36,028 bases of DNA. Origin: Niastella sp. (GTDB lineage Bacteria; Bacteroidota; Bacteroidia; Chitinophagales; Chitinophagaceae). Of this stretch, positions 23,806-32,974 are shown one piece after another. The stretch lies in contig JAGIBF010000069.1 of assembly GCA_017744515.1 (NCBI GenBank), positions 1-36,028 on the forward strand, given 5' to 3'. Positions within the stretch are counted from its first letter, which is position 1. Every line of letters begins with the position of its first letter. A program made the translations under genes and the position numbers. A model generated the notes under the pieces. It saw only the letters and a list, made by a program, of their open reading frames with translations. It ran no database searches and had not been told where the DNA came from.

Positions 23806-25083
23806 ATGACATTCCGGGATACCTTCTCCTTAGCTTTTAGAACTGTGCGTGGCAACAGGCTGCGTACGGGTATTACAGTAGCTATTATTGCGCTGGGTAT
23901 TGCCGCATTGATAGGCATCAATACGGCGATTGCAGCTATGCAGCAGAAGTTCCTGGAAAGCTTCTCCTCCATGGGAGCTACCGGCTTTACCATCCGTTTC
24001 CGGGAGCCGCGTAACTTCTTCGGCAACAGCTCTTCGCTGAAGAAGGAACAAAAGGGTAAAAAGAAAGAAAAGAAATCCAACCAGGGTAAGCCCATCACCC
24101 AGCTACAAGCCGAAACTTTTAAGTCCACCTTCCAGTTTCCTGCCCAGGTGAGCATGAATATATTTGGCAGCCGCAACGCCATTGTATCCGCCGGCAGTAA
24201 AAAGACGAATCCCAACGTATGGGTACTGGGGGGAGATGAAAATTATACCGACCTCAATGGCTTTACCATTGCTTTTGGACGCAACCTCAATACCTTGGAT
24301 ATCCAATCAGGGCGTAATGTGTGCCTCATCGGACGGGATGTAGCCAAGAAGTTTTTTGGCGACAATATAGAAGCGCCGGTAGGCAAGACCATCAAGATCA
24401 ATAATATTCCTTTTCTGATAGTAGGCTCCCTGGCAGCCAAGGGCTCCACATTGGGCAGAAGCCTCGATAATTCAGTCATCACTTCATATTCCAATGTGCG
24501 TAGTTATTTCAACTCCAATGCCAACGCTTCTTTCTCCTTACAAATAAAAGTGTCTGATATCAAACTGATGGATGGTGCCATTGGCGAGGCTACCGGTGTC
24601 TTCCGTCCCATCCGCCGGTTGATGGTAACGGAAGATGATAATTTCGTGATCGATAAGAGCGACAGTATCGTGGAAATGCTGATGCGTAACCTGAGCTTTA
24701 TCACCATTGCAGCTGTAGTAATTGGCATCATTACCCTTGCCGGTGCAGCCATTGGTCTTATGAATATTATGTTGGTCGCTGTTACAGAACGTACTAAGGA
24801 AATAGGTCTCGTAAAAGCCATTGGCGGTAAAGCGAGAAATGTTCGTATACAGTTCCTGCTCGAATCTATCATCATCAGCTTGCTGGGCGCCATCATTGGC
24901 ATCGTTGTCGGTATTCTTTTTGGTAATGTCGCCGGACTCCTGCTATCTACCACTTTTGTAGTTCCCTGGGGCTGGGTAATAGCAGGTGTGGTGATCTGCT
25001 CTCTGGTAGGATTGTTTGCCGGTTTGTATCCGGCTATTAAGGCCTCACGCCTTAACCCCATCGAAGCCCTGCGCTACGAATAA
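23806..25083 (+). CDS. ABC transporter permease, MacB/FtsX type, without adjacent ATPase
   Basis: 425 residues. It opens with RDTFSLAFRTVRGNRLRTGITVAIIALGIAALIGINTA, the typical MacB start, containing the first helix. A periplasmic core domain follows (about 45-290). Three helices come next (about 310-335, 355-380, 390-412) with the FtsX-domain markers TERTKEIGLVKAIGG and the ending ASRLNPIEALRYE. A Lys-rich stretch (79-90, KKEQKGKKKEKK) is inserted in the early periplasmic part. The family is involved in lipoprotein trafficking, peptide/antibiotic efflux or envelope stress. No ATPase gene is adjacent, so it must pair with one encoded elsewhere (the ATPase at 523-1164 already has its own permease). 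It follows nuoN by 70 bases. Confidence 0.9.
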   Translation: MTFRDTFSLAFRTVRGNRLRTGITVAIIALGIAALIGINTAIAAMQQKFLESFSSMGATGFTIRFREPRNFFGNSSSLKKEQKGKKKEKKSNQGKPITQLQAETFKSTFQFPAQVSMNIFGSRNAIVSAGSKKTNPNVWVLGGDENYTDLNGFTIAFGRNLNTLDIQSGRNVCLIGRDVAKKFFGDNIEAPVGKTIKINNIPFLIVGSLAAKGSTLGRSLDNSVITSYSNVRSYFNSNANASFSLQIKVSDIKLMDGAIGEATGVFRPIRRLMVTEDDNFVIDKSDSIVEMLMRNLSFITIAAVVIGIITLAGAAIGLMNIMLVAVTERTKEIGLVKAIGGKARNVRIQFLLESIIISLLGAIIGIVVGILFGNVAGLLLSTTFVVPWGWVIAGVVICSLVGLFAGLYPAIKASRLNPIEALRYE

Positions 25084-25131
25084 TCCTTCTTAACATAGCT
25101 TTAAGAGTGTGGCTGCATGCAATTGCAGCAG

Positions 25132-25164
25132 TTGTGCATCATTATGCATATCCTTATAACTTTA
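25132..25164 (+). promoter_or_regulatory. Possible promoter of the VWA lipoprotein gene
   Basis: TTG at 25132-25134, 22 bases, then TAACTTTA at 25157-25164, one mismatch from TAnnTTTG. It ends ten bases before the ATG. A 10-bp palindrome TGCAATTGCA lies just upstream at 25118-25127. The spacing is longer than ideal. Confidence 0.35.
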
Positions 25165-25174
25165 AAACACTCCC

Positions 25175-26611
25175 ATGAAATATTTAACGCAGCCACTATG
25201 GCTTTATGCAGTTTGCCTGCTGATGACTGCCTGCGGCATCGTTCATGCTCCCGATAAAGCATTTACAGGTAATCCTCAAAAAGATCCATCCCGTAATGAT
25301 ATAACGTTCACTGGCTCACAAAGGGAAACCAACATGGCTTCATTAGGAGCCGTAAGCTGGCTGGCGCATGCCAACGGCAAATACTATTTGAAGAGCAATA
25401 GTTCTCAGGAGTTCTATGTATATATACAGGTAAAAGGCAACGACGTTCAACAGGATAAGAAGCGCGTGCCTTTGAATATTTCCCTGGTATTGGATAGAAG
25501 CGGTTCCATGCGGGGAGAGAAAATAGCCTACGCCCGCAAAGCCGCCTCCTTTCTGGTACAACAGCTTAGCCAGGATGATGTACTGTCGTTGGTTAATTAC
25601 GATAACCAGGTGGAAGTAATGAGCCCTTCAGCACCGGTAAAGAACAAAGAAGCATTGATCAAAAAAATAATGGCCTTGCAGGATCGTGGCGCTACCAATC
25701 TTTCTGGTGGTATGTTGGAAGGCTATTCGCAGGTGATAGAAACGAAGAAAGAAGGATATGTAAACCGCGTGTTGCTCATGACAGATGGCCTCGCCAATGA
25801 AGGCATCACCGATCCGGAACGACTCAAAAAGATATCAGCTTCTATGTACCTCGAAGAAGGCGTAGCACTCTCTACATTTGGGCTGGGCGCCGATTACAAT
25901 GAAGACCTGTTGACCATGCTGGCAGAGACAGGCAGGGCCAATTACTACTTCATTGACAATCCTGATAAAATACCCGGCATCTTTGCCACTGAATTGAAAG
26001 GCCTGTTGAGTGTAGTAGCGCAGAATTCACTGGTGGAAGTAAATATACCAGAAGGATTGGAGTGTGTGAAAGCTTACGGTTATCCTTATGAGATCAAAGA
26101 CGGCAAGGTACAGGTACGCCTCAACGATGTTTATTCGAAGGATGAGAAAGGTATCCTGTTCAAATTCCGGAGTCGTGGCGCTATCGCAGAATCGCTTGCT
26201 TTCAAATGCAAATTGCAATTTGTAGAAGCCACCGGCTTCAAGTCTGTTACTGATTCCAAAACGTTGAGTCTGGAGCCTGCCGGTGAACCATCATTGGTAA
26301 AAAATTCGGAAGACCTATTGGTACAGGAAATGATCACTTTATTTGAAGCCACAGAACGGTTTGATGAAGTGCTTACCCGGGTAGATGCTGGTCAGTATGA
26401 CCGGGCACGCGCACTGGCCGATTCGGTAGTAACCGGCCTGCGAAAGAAACAGCAAACACTTCCATCTGCGAAACTGAAAAAGCAGGAAGAAACCATTGCT
26501 GCCTATAGCAAAGACCTGGACAAAGTAAAACAAATGCGGGAAGAGGATAAGAAGATGTACCAGAAATCCAACAAGGTGAGCAACTACAACCTTAAAAAAG
26601 GAAAACAATAA
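25175..26611 (+). CDS. VWA-domain lipoprotein
   Basis: 478 residues. Lipoprotein signal with lipobox LMTAC (Cys 20). A VWA domain at about 99-285 has a complete MIDAS metal site: Asp 107-x-Ser 109-x-Ser 111 (DRSGSMRG), Thr 174 (GATNLSGG) and Asp 204 (LMTDGLANEG). A beta-rich region (about 285-380) follows, then a C-terminal helical, Lys/Glu/Gln-rich segment (about 400-478) that may form a coiled coil. VWA lipoproteins of this architecture (as in YfbK-like proteins) bind protein partners in a metal-dependent way; the partner is unknown. It is separated from the permease gene by 91 bases and ends at a bidirectional hairpin. Confidence 0.9.
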   Translation: MKYLTQPLWLYAVCLLMTACGIVHAPDKAFTGNPQKDPSRNDITFTGSQRETNMASLGAVSWLAHANGKYYLKSNSSQEFYVYIQVKGNDVQQDKKRVPLNISLVLDRSGSMRGEKIAYARKAASFLVQQLSQDDVLSLVNYDNQVEVMSPSAPVKNKEALIKKIMALQDRGATNLSGGMLEGYSQVIETKKEGYVNRVLLMTDGLANEGITDPERLKKISASMYLEEGVALSTFGLGADYNEDLLTMLAETGRANYYFIDNPDKIPGIFATELKGLLSVVAQNSLVEVNIPEGLECVKAYGYPYEIKDGKVQVRLNDVYSKDEKGILFKFRSRGAIAESLAFKCKLQFVEATGFKSVTDSKTLSLEPAGEPSLVKNSEDLLVQEMITLFEATERFDEVLTRVDAGQYDRARALADSVVTGLRKKQQTLPSAKLKKQEETIAAYSKDLDKVKQMREEDKKMYQKSNKVSNYNLKKGKQ

Positions 26612-26634
26612 ATTCGGGGAATGTATTTAAAAAG

Positions 26635-26664
26635 AAGAGGCGACACTTTTAAGTGCCGCCTCTT
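26635..26664. terminator. Bidirectional hairpin terminator between convergent genes
   Basis: The arms AAGAGGCGACACTT (26635-26648) and AAGTGCCGCCTCTT (26651-26664) pair over 14 positions with one mismatch. On the minus strand the stem is followed by CTTTTT, a good T-run. On the plus strand only GCTTT follows. It ends the VWA gene from the left and the metalloprotease gene from the right. Confidence 0.82.
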
Positions 26665-26689
26665 GCTTTATGTGCAAATGATATTATCC

Positions 26690-29242
26690 TTATTTAGGAT
26701 CCAGTATCTTACCGATACGTTCATTCAGATCTTGCAGGTGATAACGGCTCATCTTGTCTGTGTAAGCAGGGAGTGCAGCAGCGATCTCAGCTTTCAGCGT
26801 GCGCAGCATACCCTTAGCTACTGATACGATATCAGTCTTTTTAGGGTCTACTACGGGGCCAAAGGTGATTACGAAACCACCGAGGCTGGAAGCAGATGCA
26901 GGAGCAGGTGCAACGATAGCGCCCATTCTTTCAACATATGCCTTCTGCAGGTTACGACGATAGTTATCGATTGGCTTGCGGGCAGTCAGCTCACCCCAAA
27001 TGCCTTTCTTCAGGTCTTCCATGAACTCATCGAGGCGATAAGCACTGGCATCCCTGTTGGAAGAAGAGATCAGGCGCTGCATACGGCCGGCGTTCAACAA
27101 CGTACCCAGCCATCCGTCCTGCAACGTGCTGATGCGATCGGAAGTAGGAGCAGAGATCTTGTCCAGGATGTTCTTATCCAGCAACCAGGTAGGCGTTTCA
27201 AAATAGTTCTTCTGGATGAAGCTCATCGCTTCTTTCTGCAGGGTTTTAGGCACTACAGTGTATACTTCACCAGCCTGGTCGGTAGTCTTGTAGTCGGTAT
27301 AAACACCCCCTACATAAGTAGCTGTATGACCGAGGTAACGGCTAAACTGACCGATCAGCTCATTATATACTTCTTCGAGGTTCTCGAAGTTTTCACCCTT
27401 CTCATTGAGCCAGCTGGGGAGCTTGGGCAGAATCCATTTCAGGTTCTTGATACCATACTCATTGGCCTTCATGTTATTATCACCCAATGACTCTGTTTGA
27501 GCGCGTGGGTCGATACCATTCTGATGAATGAAACGGAGGCGGGGATTGTTGTAACGGCTCTTTACCCATTCGTTGAGTACTGCCTTTTCGCCATCAGCAT
27601 CTTTATCGAGGATGGGTTTGTAACCCCATTCGATGGACCACAGGTCATACTCACCAATGCGGGGATATAAACCAGCAGCACCAATGTTGTCTTCAGGCTG
27701 TGCCACGTAGTTGAAACGGGCATAATCCATAATAGAGGCGGTGTGGCCATTGGCTTCCACCCAGGCTTTGTCGCGCAGCTTCTCTACAGGCGTACCGGCA
27801 GAAGAACCCATGTTGTGGGGCAGGCCGAGGGTATGTCCTACCTCATGCGAAGACACGAAACGGATCAGCTGACCCATCAATTCGTCATCAAACTGAGCTT
27901 TGCGGGCTTTAGGATCGCTGGGAGACGCCTGGATCAGGTACCAGTCGCGCAGCAGGCGCATTACATTGTGGTACCAGTTGATGTGAGATTCCAGGATCTC
28001 ACCACTGCGGGGGTCGTGTACGTGCGGACCACTGGCATTGGGGATATCGGAAGGCTTGTAAACGATCGCTGAATAGCGGGCGTCTTCGATGCTCCAGGTG
28101 CTGTCTTCAGCCTTGGTAGGCGCTACCTTGGCCATGATGGCGTTTTTGAAACCGGCTTTCTCATAAGCTTTCTGCCAGTCGTTCACACCCTGGATCAGGT
28201 AAGGGACCCATTTGGCGGGTGTAGCCGGGTCGATATAATATATGATAGGCTTTACGGGTTCCACCAGTTCACCGCGTTTAAACTTCTCCATATCCTCCGG
28301 TTTTACCTCCAGTTTCCAGCGGGTGATCATGCTGATATCCTTAACGCCTTGCGGATCTGCATCAAAATCTGTGTATTCGGTGGTAAAATATGCAACCCTG
28401 TCATCATAGTATCTGGGGCGCATAGGAACCTTGGGAAGCAACAGAATAGAAGTATTCAATTCGAAGGTGGCATTACCGGTAGGTCCGGAAGGCATCAACC
28501 CTGGAATAGGGGAGGGAGCCGCCATCTTACTGTAGGTCTTTACCGTTTTAATTTCAGTGTTGATGGGGTAGCTCCTGATGTCTACGATGTAAGACTTATC
28601 AGGTTGCAGTCCACCAACGCGGAGCGCTGATTTAAAGAAAGGAGCGAAGAAAAAGATGTCGTTGTCTCCGCTGATATAATCGGTCAATTCGATCACAGAA
28701 CCTGTGCTGTCTTTGGAAAAAGCCTTTACATCAAAGGCAGCAGCGATGGGTTGAATGTTGGAATTTTGGACCGTTTTATACATCGGCTTGGTAGAATCCT
28801 TTGCATAAACACTGAAAGAAATGTTGCGCAGGAATATCTTGTTATTGGGGCCTTTTTCGAAGCGGATCACATTTTCATTGATCTCATCGCCGGCGTATCC
28901 AAAGAAGCCGGAACGGGTGTCGGCAGGGGCTTTGGATATGCGGTTCACAACAAGGATATCCCTTCCAAGGATAGAGTCGCCAATCTCGAAAAACCATTTG
29001 TCGTCTACTTTATGAACGGCGAAGAGTCCGGGACGGCTGATAGCCTTGTCGGTGATAATTTCTTTGTAAGGCTTGGGGCCTGGCTTGGGAAGCGCAGGAG
29101 GGGCAATTGCGGTACGGGGTTTAGTGGTATCGGTAGTTACAGGCGTTGTTGGTCTTCTGTTTTGTGCAGAGACGGAGGTTACCAAACTACCGGCAGCCAC
29201 AATCAGAAAAATAGATTTTCTCAGACTGAGGGTCTTCTCCAT
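26690..29242 (-). CDS. Secreted zinc metalloprotease (DUF5117/DUF5118 type)
   Basis: 850 residues. Signal peptide MEKTLSLRKSIFLIVAAGSLVTSVSAQ, then a Pro/Thr-rich spacer and an N-terminal domain starting near KPYKEIITDKAISRPGLFAVHKVDDKWFFEIGDSILGRDILVVNRISKAP. This matches my memory of the DUF5118 and DUF5117 domains found together in Bacteroidota. The catalytic motif HEVGHTLGLPHN (His 466 region, HExxHxxGxxH of the metzincin kind) is complete, with a downstream SIMDYARFNY (Met-turn-like). It is therefore a likely active periplasmic or exported peptidase; the substrate is unknown. It is a single-gene unit, divergent from exbB with 470 bases between. Confidence 0.92.
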   Translation of the reverse strand: MEKTLSLRKSIFLIVAAGSLVTSVSAQNRRPTTPVTTDTTKPRTAIAPPALPKPGPKPYKEIITDKAISRPGLFAVHKVDDKWFFEIGDSILGRDILVVNRISKAPADTRSGFFGYAGDEINENVIRFEKGPNNKIFLRNISFSVYAKDSTKPMYKTVQNSNIQPIAAAFDVKAFSKDSTGSVIELTDYISGDNDIFFFAPFFKSALRVGGLQPDKSYIVDIRSYPINTEIKTVKTYSKMAAPSPIPGLMPSGPTGNATFELNTSILLLPKVPMRPRYYDDRVAYFTTEYTDFDADPQGVKDISMITRWKLEVKPEDMEKFKRGELVEPVKPIIYYIDPATPAKWVPYLIQGVNDWQKAYEKAGFKNAIMAKVAPTKAEDSTWSIEDARYSAIVYKPSDIPNASGPHVHDPRSGEILESHINWYHNVMRLLRDWYLIQASPSDPKARKAQFDDELMGQLIRFVSSHEVGHTLGLPHNMGSSAGTPVEKLRDKAWVEANGHTASIMDYARFNYVAQPEDNIGAAGLYPRIGEYDLWSIEWGYKPILDKDADGEKAVLNEWVKSRYNNPRLRFIHQNGIDPRAQTESLGDNNMKANEYGIKNLKWILPKLPSWLNEKGENFENLEEVYNELIGQFSRYLGHTATYVGGVYTDYKTTDQAGEVYTVVPKTLQKEAMSFIQKNYFETPTWLLDKNILDKISAPTSDRISTLQDGWLGTLLNAGRMQRLISSSNRDASAYRLDEFMEDLKKGIWGELTARKPIDNYRRNLQKAYVERMGAIVAPAPASASSLGGFVITFGPVVDPKKTDIVSVAKGMLRTLKAEIAAALPAYTDKMSRYHLQDLNERIGKILDPK

Positions 29243-29712
29243 GTTAATTTTTATTTAATGGATGAAGATAAGGAAAAGGGGTTCAAAGGATATGGCAGGA
29301 TTATACCAATGGTTAAAACGCAAGGATGGCACTAACTTTCAGATGAGGCTGAAACCGGTATGCAGTTAAGGCTGGTTGATAGGTTTGAAACTACCGTTTG
29401 TCAGTAAGACCATTTTGATTTATGTTGATGATGACCGGTAGCAAAATGCATTTTGCAGACAGATTAGCGAGGCATTAAAAGCGTTATGTATGAATGTTTT
29501 GTTTTTAAATTAATTCTACATTCGCTGCGATTTTATTCAATCAAATCGCCTATTTTTAGCGCCTCCATATAGGAAATTCCTTATCTTGTGAACCCTGTCA
29601 AAAATTTTTCTTGATCAAAATCGCCTGTGGAAAAGCATTTTTCATTAGCATTGTGAGCTAATTTTTAAACTACAGATAGACTAATTTTTTCAAACACTAA
29701 AAAAACACAATC
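29243..29712. other. Long intergenic region between divergent metalloprotease and exbB
   Basis: 470 bases without a supported gene. It holds a 16-bp palindrome at 29441-29456 (listed separately). It also holds a direct repeat of TCAAATCGCCT (29541-29551) and TCAAAATCGCCT (29615-29626), one base different in length, about 75 bases apart, both on the exbB side. The 90 bases before exbB are very A/T-rich. No exact TAnnTTTG was found; TATTTTTA at 29551-29558 is one mismatch away but lacks a placed TTG. Confidence 0.55.
29441..29456. promoter_or_regulatory. Perfect 16-bp palindrome, candidate operator
   Basis: GCAAAATGCATTTTGC is a perfect palindrome, about 200 bases upstream of the metalloprotease start and 257 upstream of the exbB start. 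Its symmetry fits a dimeric DNA-binding protein. No second copy is seen in the window. Confidence 0.35.
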
Positions 29713-30573
29713 ATGGCTGAAACAAAACCAACTGCGCCCGCCGCGAAGAGTAGTACATCTGTTCAACCGAAGAAGAGTAGCAATGCGATTTCGTGGATTG
29801 CGCCAGTAGTTTGTATACTTGCTGGTTATCTGATCTGGAGGTTTGGTCTGGGCGCTGCAGGTAATTTTGAACAACCCGATGCTGCTGGTGGCTTCTGGCC
29901 CAAGCACAAAGGTCCAAAGGGTGGATTAATTAAAATGTATGAAGGAGGGATCATCGTACCGTTGCTGATCGCTACTTTCCTTACTGCGATCACTTTTATC
30001 ATCGAGCGTTTGCTGACTATCCAAAAAGCAACCGGTACTGGTAATATCGCTGAGTTTATCCGCAAAGTACAATATCACCTGGCTAATAAGAATGTAGATC
30101 AGGCTATTTCTGAGTGCGACAAACAAAAAGGTAGCGTAGGTAACGTAATGAAAGCTGGTCTGCGCAAGTACAAAGAAATGATTTCCAACACTGAATTGGA
30201 TACTGAACAAAAAGTACTGTCTATCCAGAAAGAGGTAGAAGAAGCTACTGCGCTTGAGCTGCCTATGCTGGAAAAGAACCTGGTGTTCCTGTCTACTATC
30301 GCCTCCGTAGCAACCCTGTTGGGTCTGTTGGGTACGGTATTGGGTATGATCACTTCATTCTCTGCCCTTGGTGAAGAAGGTGGTGGTGCCGCTGCTGCTG
30401 AACTGTCCCGTGGTATCTCTGAGGCCCTGTACAACACAGCCCTGGGTATCGGTACTTCAGCTTTTGCGATCATCTTCTACAACATCTTTACTACCAAGAT
30501 CGACTCTATCACTTACGGTATCGACGAGTCTGGCTTTACTTTAACACAAAGCTTTGCTTCACTGTACAAATAG
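29713..30573 (+). CDS. exbB: ExbB/TolQ/MotA-family proton channel protein
   Basis: 286 residues. An Ala/Ser/Thr/Pro-rich cytoplasmic N-terminus (1-25) comes first, then helices at about 27-46, 78-102, 188-212 and 240-262. The MotA/TolQ/ExbB core follows: LVFLSTIASVATLLGLLGTVLGMITSF and ELSRGISEALYNTALGIGTSAFAIIFYNIF, with the family's GLLGTVxGM motif and the Thr/Gly-rich last helix. It forms the pentameric channel that uses the proton motive force with ExbD to drive TonB. An extra N-terminal helix and a short loop (AGNFEQPDAAGGFWPKHKGP) precede the usual first helix. It is the first gene of exbB-exbD-exbD-tonB; the following gap is 152 bases. Confidence 0.93.
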   Translation: MAETKPTAPAAKSSTSVQPKKSSNAISWIAPVVCILAGYLIWRFGLGAAGNFEQPDAAGGFWPKHKGPKGGLIKMYEGGIIVPLLIATFLTAITFIIERLLTIQKATGTGNIAEFIRKVQYHLANKNVDQAISECDKQKGSVGNVMKAGLRKYKEMISNTELDTEQKVLSIQKEVEEATALELPMLEKNLVFLSTIASVATLLGLLGTVLGMITSFSALGEEGGGAAAAELSRGISEALYNTALGIGTSAFAIIFYNIFTTKIDSITYGIDESGFTLTQSFASLYK

Positions 30574-30725
30574 TGGAGGAAAGACCACCAGTTTATCCGT
30601 CCTGGCCCGGTTGGTCATGTTGCCTGGTTAAGGCTATAAAAGGCAAAACCGGCAAGGCTGCGACAGATAAATATGGAAATTGGCTGAGTAAGCATCTCAT
30701 TGTTAGAAAAACGAAATTTTAAATC

Positions 30726-31394
30726 ATGCCAAAAGTTAAAGTACCTCGGAAAAGTACCTCGGTTGACATGACGGCGATGTGCGACGTGGCCTTCCTGTTG
30801 CTGTCGTTCTTCATCCTCACCACGAAGTTCAAAGCCCCGGATGTGCTGGCGGTGACAACACCTAAGTCAGTGTCTACCAAGGCTGTAGAAGCTAAGAACG
30901 TGGTGTTGGTAACCATGGATAAAGAGGGTAAGGTATATTTTCAGGTAGCTGACGAGAACCCCGACGAGAAAGCAGAGGTAATTGACCTGGTTGACCAACT
31001 GAAAAGCTTAGGCCTTTCAGCCCAGGAAAAAGCCAATTTCAGAAAGACGGGATCTTTCGTTGGTGTACCGTTTTCCAAGTTAAAATCGTATCTTAACCTG
31101 AATCCTGACCAGATCAAGAATTACAAAGCCGACGGTATCCCTGTCGACAGCGCTAATAACGAAATGGTAGAGTGGGTAAGAGCTGCCGCTACAGCTTTCC
31201 AGGGTAAAAAAATGACCCTGCTGGTTAAGGGTGATAATGACGCTAAATATCCTTCCTTCAAGGGTATCATCGATGCCTTGAAAAAGAACGAGATATTTAA
31301 GTTCTCCATGATCACTGACCCCGAAGGCGTGCCTCCTGGAACAGAGTTGTTCAAGAAGAACCAGGCTACTGGTGGTAAAGCGACAGACGAGTAA
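30726..31394 (+). CDS. exbD: ExbD/TolR-family protein 1
   Basis: 222 residues, longer than classic ExbD (about 140). Short basic N-terminus, then one helix with the proton-carrying Asp at residue 20 (MTAMCDVAFLLLSFFILTT). The periplasmic domain contains an insertion-like segment (FQVADENPDEKAEVIDLVDQ) and ends in a Gly/Thr/Lys tail. It works inside the ExbB ring as the force-generating rod. Two different ExbD genes in series are common in Bacteroidota and may form a heterodimer. Confidence 0.92.
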   Translation: MPKVKVPRKSTSVDMTAMCDVAFLLLSFFILTTKFKAPDVLAVTTPKSVSTKAVEAKNVVLVTMDKEGKVYFQVADENPDEKAEVIDLVDQLKSLGLSAQEKANFRKTGSFVGVPFSKLKSYLNLNPDQIKNYKADGIPVDSANNEMVEWVRAAATAFQGKKMTLLVKGDNDAKYPSFKGIIDALKKNEIFKFSMITDPEGVPPGTELFKKNQATGGKATDE

Positions 31395-31425
31395 ACAAAG
31401 TTTCTAATCCTAAAAAAATTGCGAT

Positions 31426-31953
31426 ATGGCAGAAATGGATACCTCTGGTGGGGGTGGACATAAAAAAGGACCTGGTGTAAAGAAAGGGAAAAAGCTTTCT
31501 ACCCGCGTTGACCTGACGCCGATGGTGGACTTGGGATTCCTGCTCATCACGTTCTTTATCTTCACCACTACCATGAGCCAGCCTACAGCTATGCGGCTTT
31601 TCCTGCCCAAGGATACGGAGAAGCCCGAGGACCAAAATAAGGTAAAAGCCTCCGGCGCTTTGACCCTTATCCTGGCCAAGGACAATTCCATCTTCTATTA
31701 TGAAGGGGAACTGGCACCCGATGGTAATAACTTCAAGAACACCGGTTTCAAGGAAATCAGGGACATTATCATCAACAAGAAGAAATCAACCAATCCGGAA
31801 GATTTCGTGGTGGTGATCAAGCCAACTCCTGATGCAACCTACAAGAACACGGTTGATATTCTGGATGAAATGACCATCAATGAGGTAAAACGCTATGCCT
31901 TGGTAGATATTTTTGACGTTGAGCTTCAGTTAGTTAAGGCTTCCGGGAAGTAA
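31426..31953 (+). CDS. exbD: ExbD/TolR-family protein 2
   Basis: 175 residues. A Gly/Lys-rich cytoplasmic N-terminus (about 27 residues) precedes the helix with the key Asp 35 (LTPMVDLGFLLITFFIFTT). The periplasmic domain includes MTINEVKRYALVDI near the end, the classic ExbD C-terminal helix. It starts 31 bases after exbD1. The longer N-terminus and different helix sequence show it is not a recent copy of exbD1. Confidence 0.93.
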   Translation: MAEMDTSGGGGHKKGPGVKKGKKLSTRVDLTPMVDLGFLLITFFIFTTTMSQPTAMRLFLPKDTEKPEDQNKVKASGALTLILAKDNSIFYYEGELAPDGNNFKNTGFKEIRDIIINKKKSTNPEDFVVVIKPTPDATYKNTVDILDEMTINEVKRYALVDIFDVELQLVKASGK

Positions 31954-32021
31954 TCGTTAAAATTATTGCCAACAGGCATATGGAATCTTAGTTGCAATGC
32001 ATCTTATAACAAAGCACACGT

Positions 32022-32858
32022 ATGGAAATCAATAAAATATTAAGCGCTGATGTTCTTGATATTATCTTCGAAGGAAGGAACAAGGACTACGGTGCTTATC
32101 AACTGCGCAAAACCTACAATAGGCGCCTGATGACGGCCCTTATTGTAACTGCGTCTGTTATCCTGCTGTCGTTTGGCGGTTACGTACTGTCGACGCTGTT
32201 CGATAAAGACGATTCAAAACAGGACATGGTAGTCCAGGACGTGCAGTTGGAGGAGATCAAACAAGAAGAGAAAAAAGAAGAACCACCTCCTCCACCGCCA
32301 CCAAAACCACCAGAGCCTCCCAAAGTGGAAATGGCTAAATTCACCCCTCCCAAGATCGTAAAAGATGAAGAGGTGAAGGAAGAAGAAAAACCACCAGAAG
32401 TAGAAAAGCTGGAGGAAACCAAGATCGGTACCGTAAACCAGGAAGGTGTGAAAGATGAAGGTATCGTTGCTCCTCCGGTGGAAGATGCCGGTAAAGGTGT
32501 GGTAGAAGCTCCCAAGAAAGTAGAAGAAGACTGGGATAAGACTTTCACCAAAGTGGAGATCGAATCTGAATACCCCGGTGGTTCTGCAGCATGGCAGCGT
32601 TACCTCAACAAAACGCTTCGCTATCCGCAGGACGCTATCGACAACGAAGTTCAAGGTACTGTAGTGATCCAGTTCATCGTGGACAAAGAAGGTAACGTGA
32701 GTGATGTAGAAGCGATCAGTGGACCTGAAGAATTACGTTCCGAAGCAGTACGGGTAATCAAGAAGAGTGGTAAATGGACACCTGCCGTTCAAAACGGCCG
32801 CCAGGTTAAATCCTACAAGAAGCAGCCTATTGTATTCCGTTTGGAAACTGAAGGTTAA
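32022..32858 (+). CDS. tonB: TonB-family energy transducer (paralogue 2)
   Basis: 278 residues. The cytoplasmic segment 1-38 contains LDIIFEGRNKDYGAYQLRK. A membrane helix lies at about 40-60. A Glu/Lys/Pro linker includes a run of seven prolines (88-94) and the motif KIGTVNQEG (134-142). The TonB C-terminal domain has YPGG at 184-187, the AIDNEVQGTVVIQFIVDKEGNV strand pair, and a WTPAVQNGRQV end. It is the transducer most closely coupled to the exbB-exbD-exbD genes. It is followed by a terminator. Confidence 0.94.
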   Translation: MEINKILSADVLDIIFEGRNKDYGAYQLRKTYNRRLMTALIVTASVILLSFGGYVLSTLFDKDDSKQDMVVQDVQLEEIKQEEKKEEPPPPPPPKPPEPPKVEMAKFTPPKIVKDEEVKEEEKPPEVEKLEETKIGTVNQEGVKDEGIVAPPVEDAGKGVVEAPKKVEEDWDKTFTKVEIESEYPGGSAAWQRYLNKTLRYPQDAIDNEVQGTVVIQFIVDKEGNVSDVEAISGPEELRSEAVRVIKKSGKWTPAVQNGRQVKSYKKQPIVFRLETEG

Positions 32859-32880
32859 TTCAAACCAGATAATTGATTAT

Positions 32881-32913
32881 AAAATCCTCTCCGGTTCCGG
32901 AGAGGATTTTTTT
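32881..32913 (+). terminator. Rho-independent terminator after tonB paralogue 2
   Basis: AAAATCCTCTCCGG (32881-32894) and CCGGAGAGGATTTT (32897-32910) form a long perfect stem with a very small loop, followed by T to 32913. It closes the exbB-exbD-exbD-tonB unit and separates it from the next tonB. Confidence 0.9.
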
Positions 32914-32974
32914 ATGCCCTTTAGTTGCTTTCAATCCGAGCCTGTTAACTGTTTGCCTGAGTGTTCCTGTCTGC

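Noticed and set aside
23806..25083. Permease as the partner of the ATPase at 523-1164
   Set aside because: That ATPase already has an adjacent permease gene (1-498), and the two loci are more than 22 kb apart.
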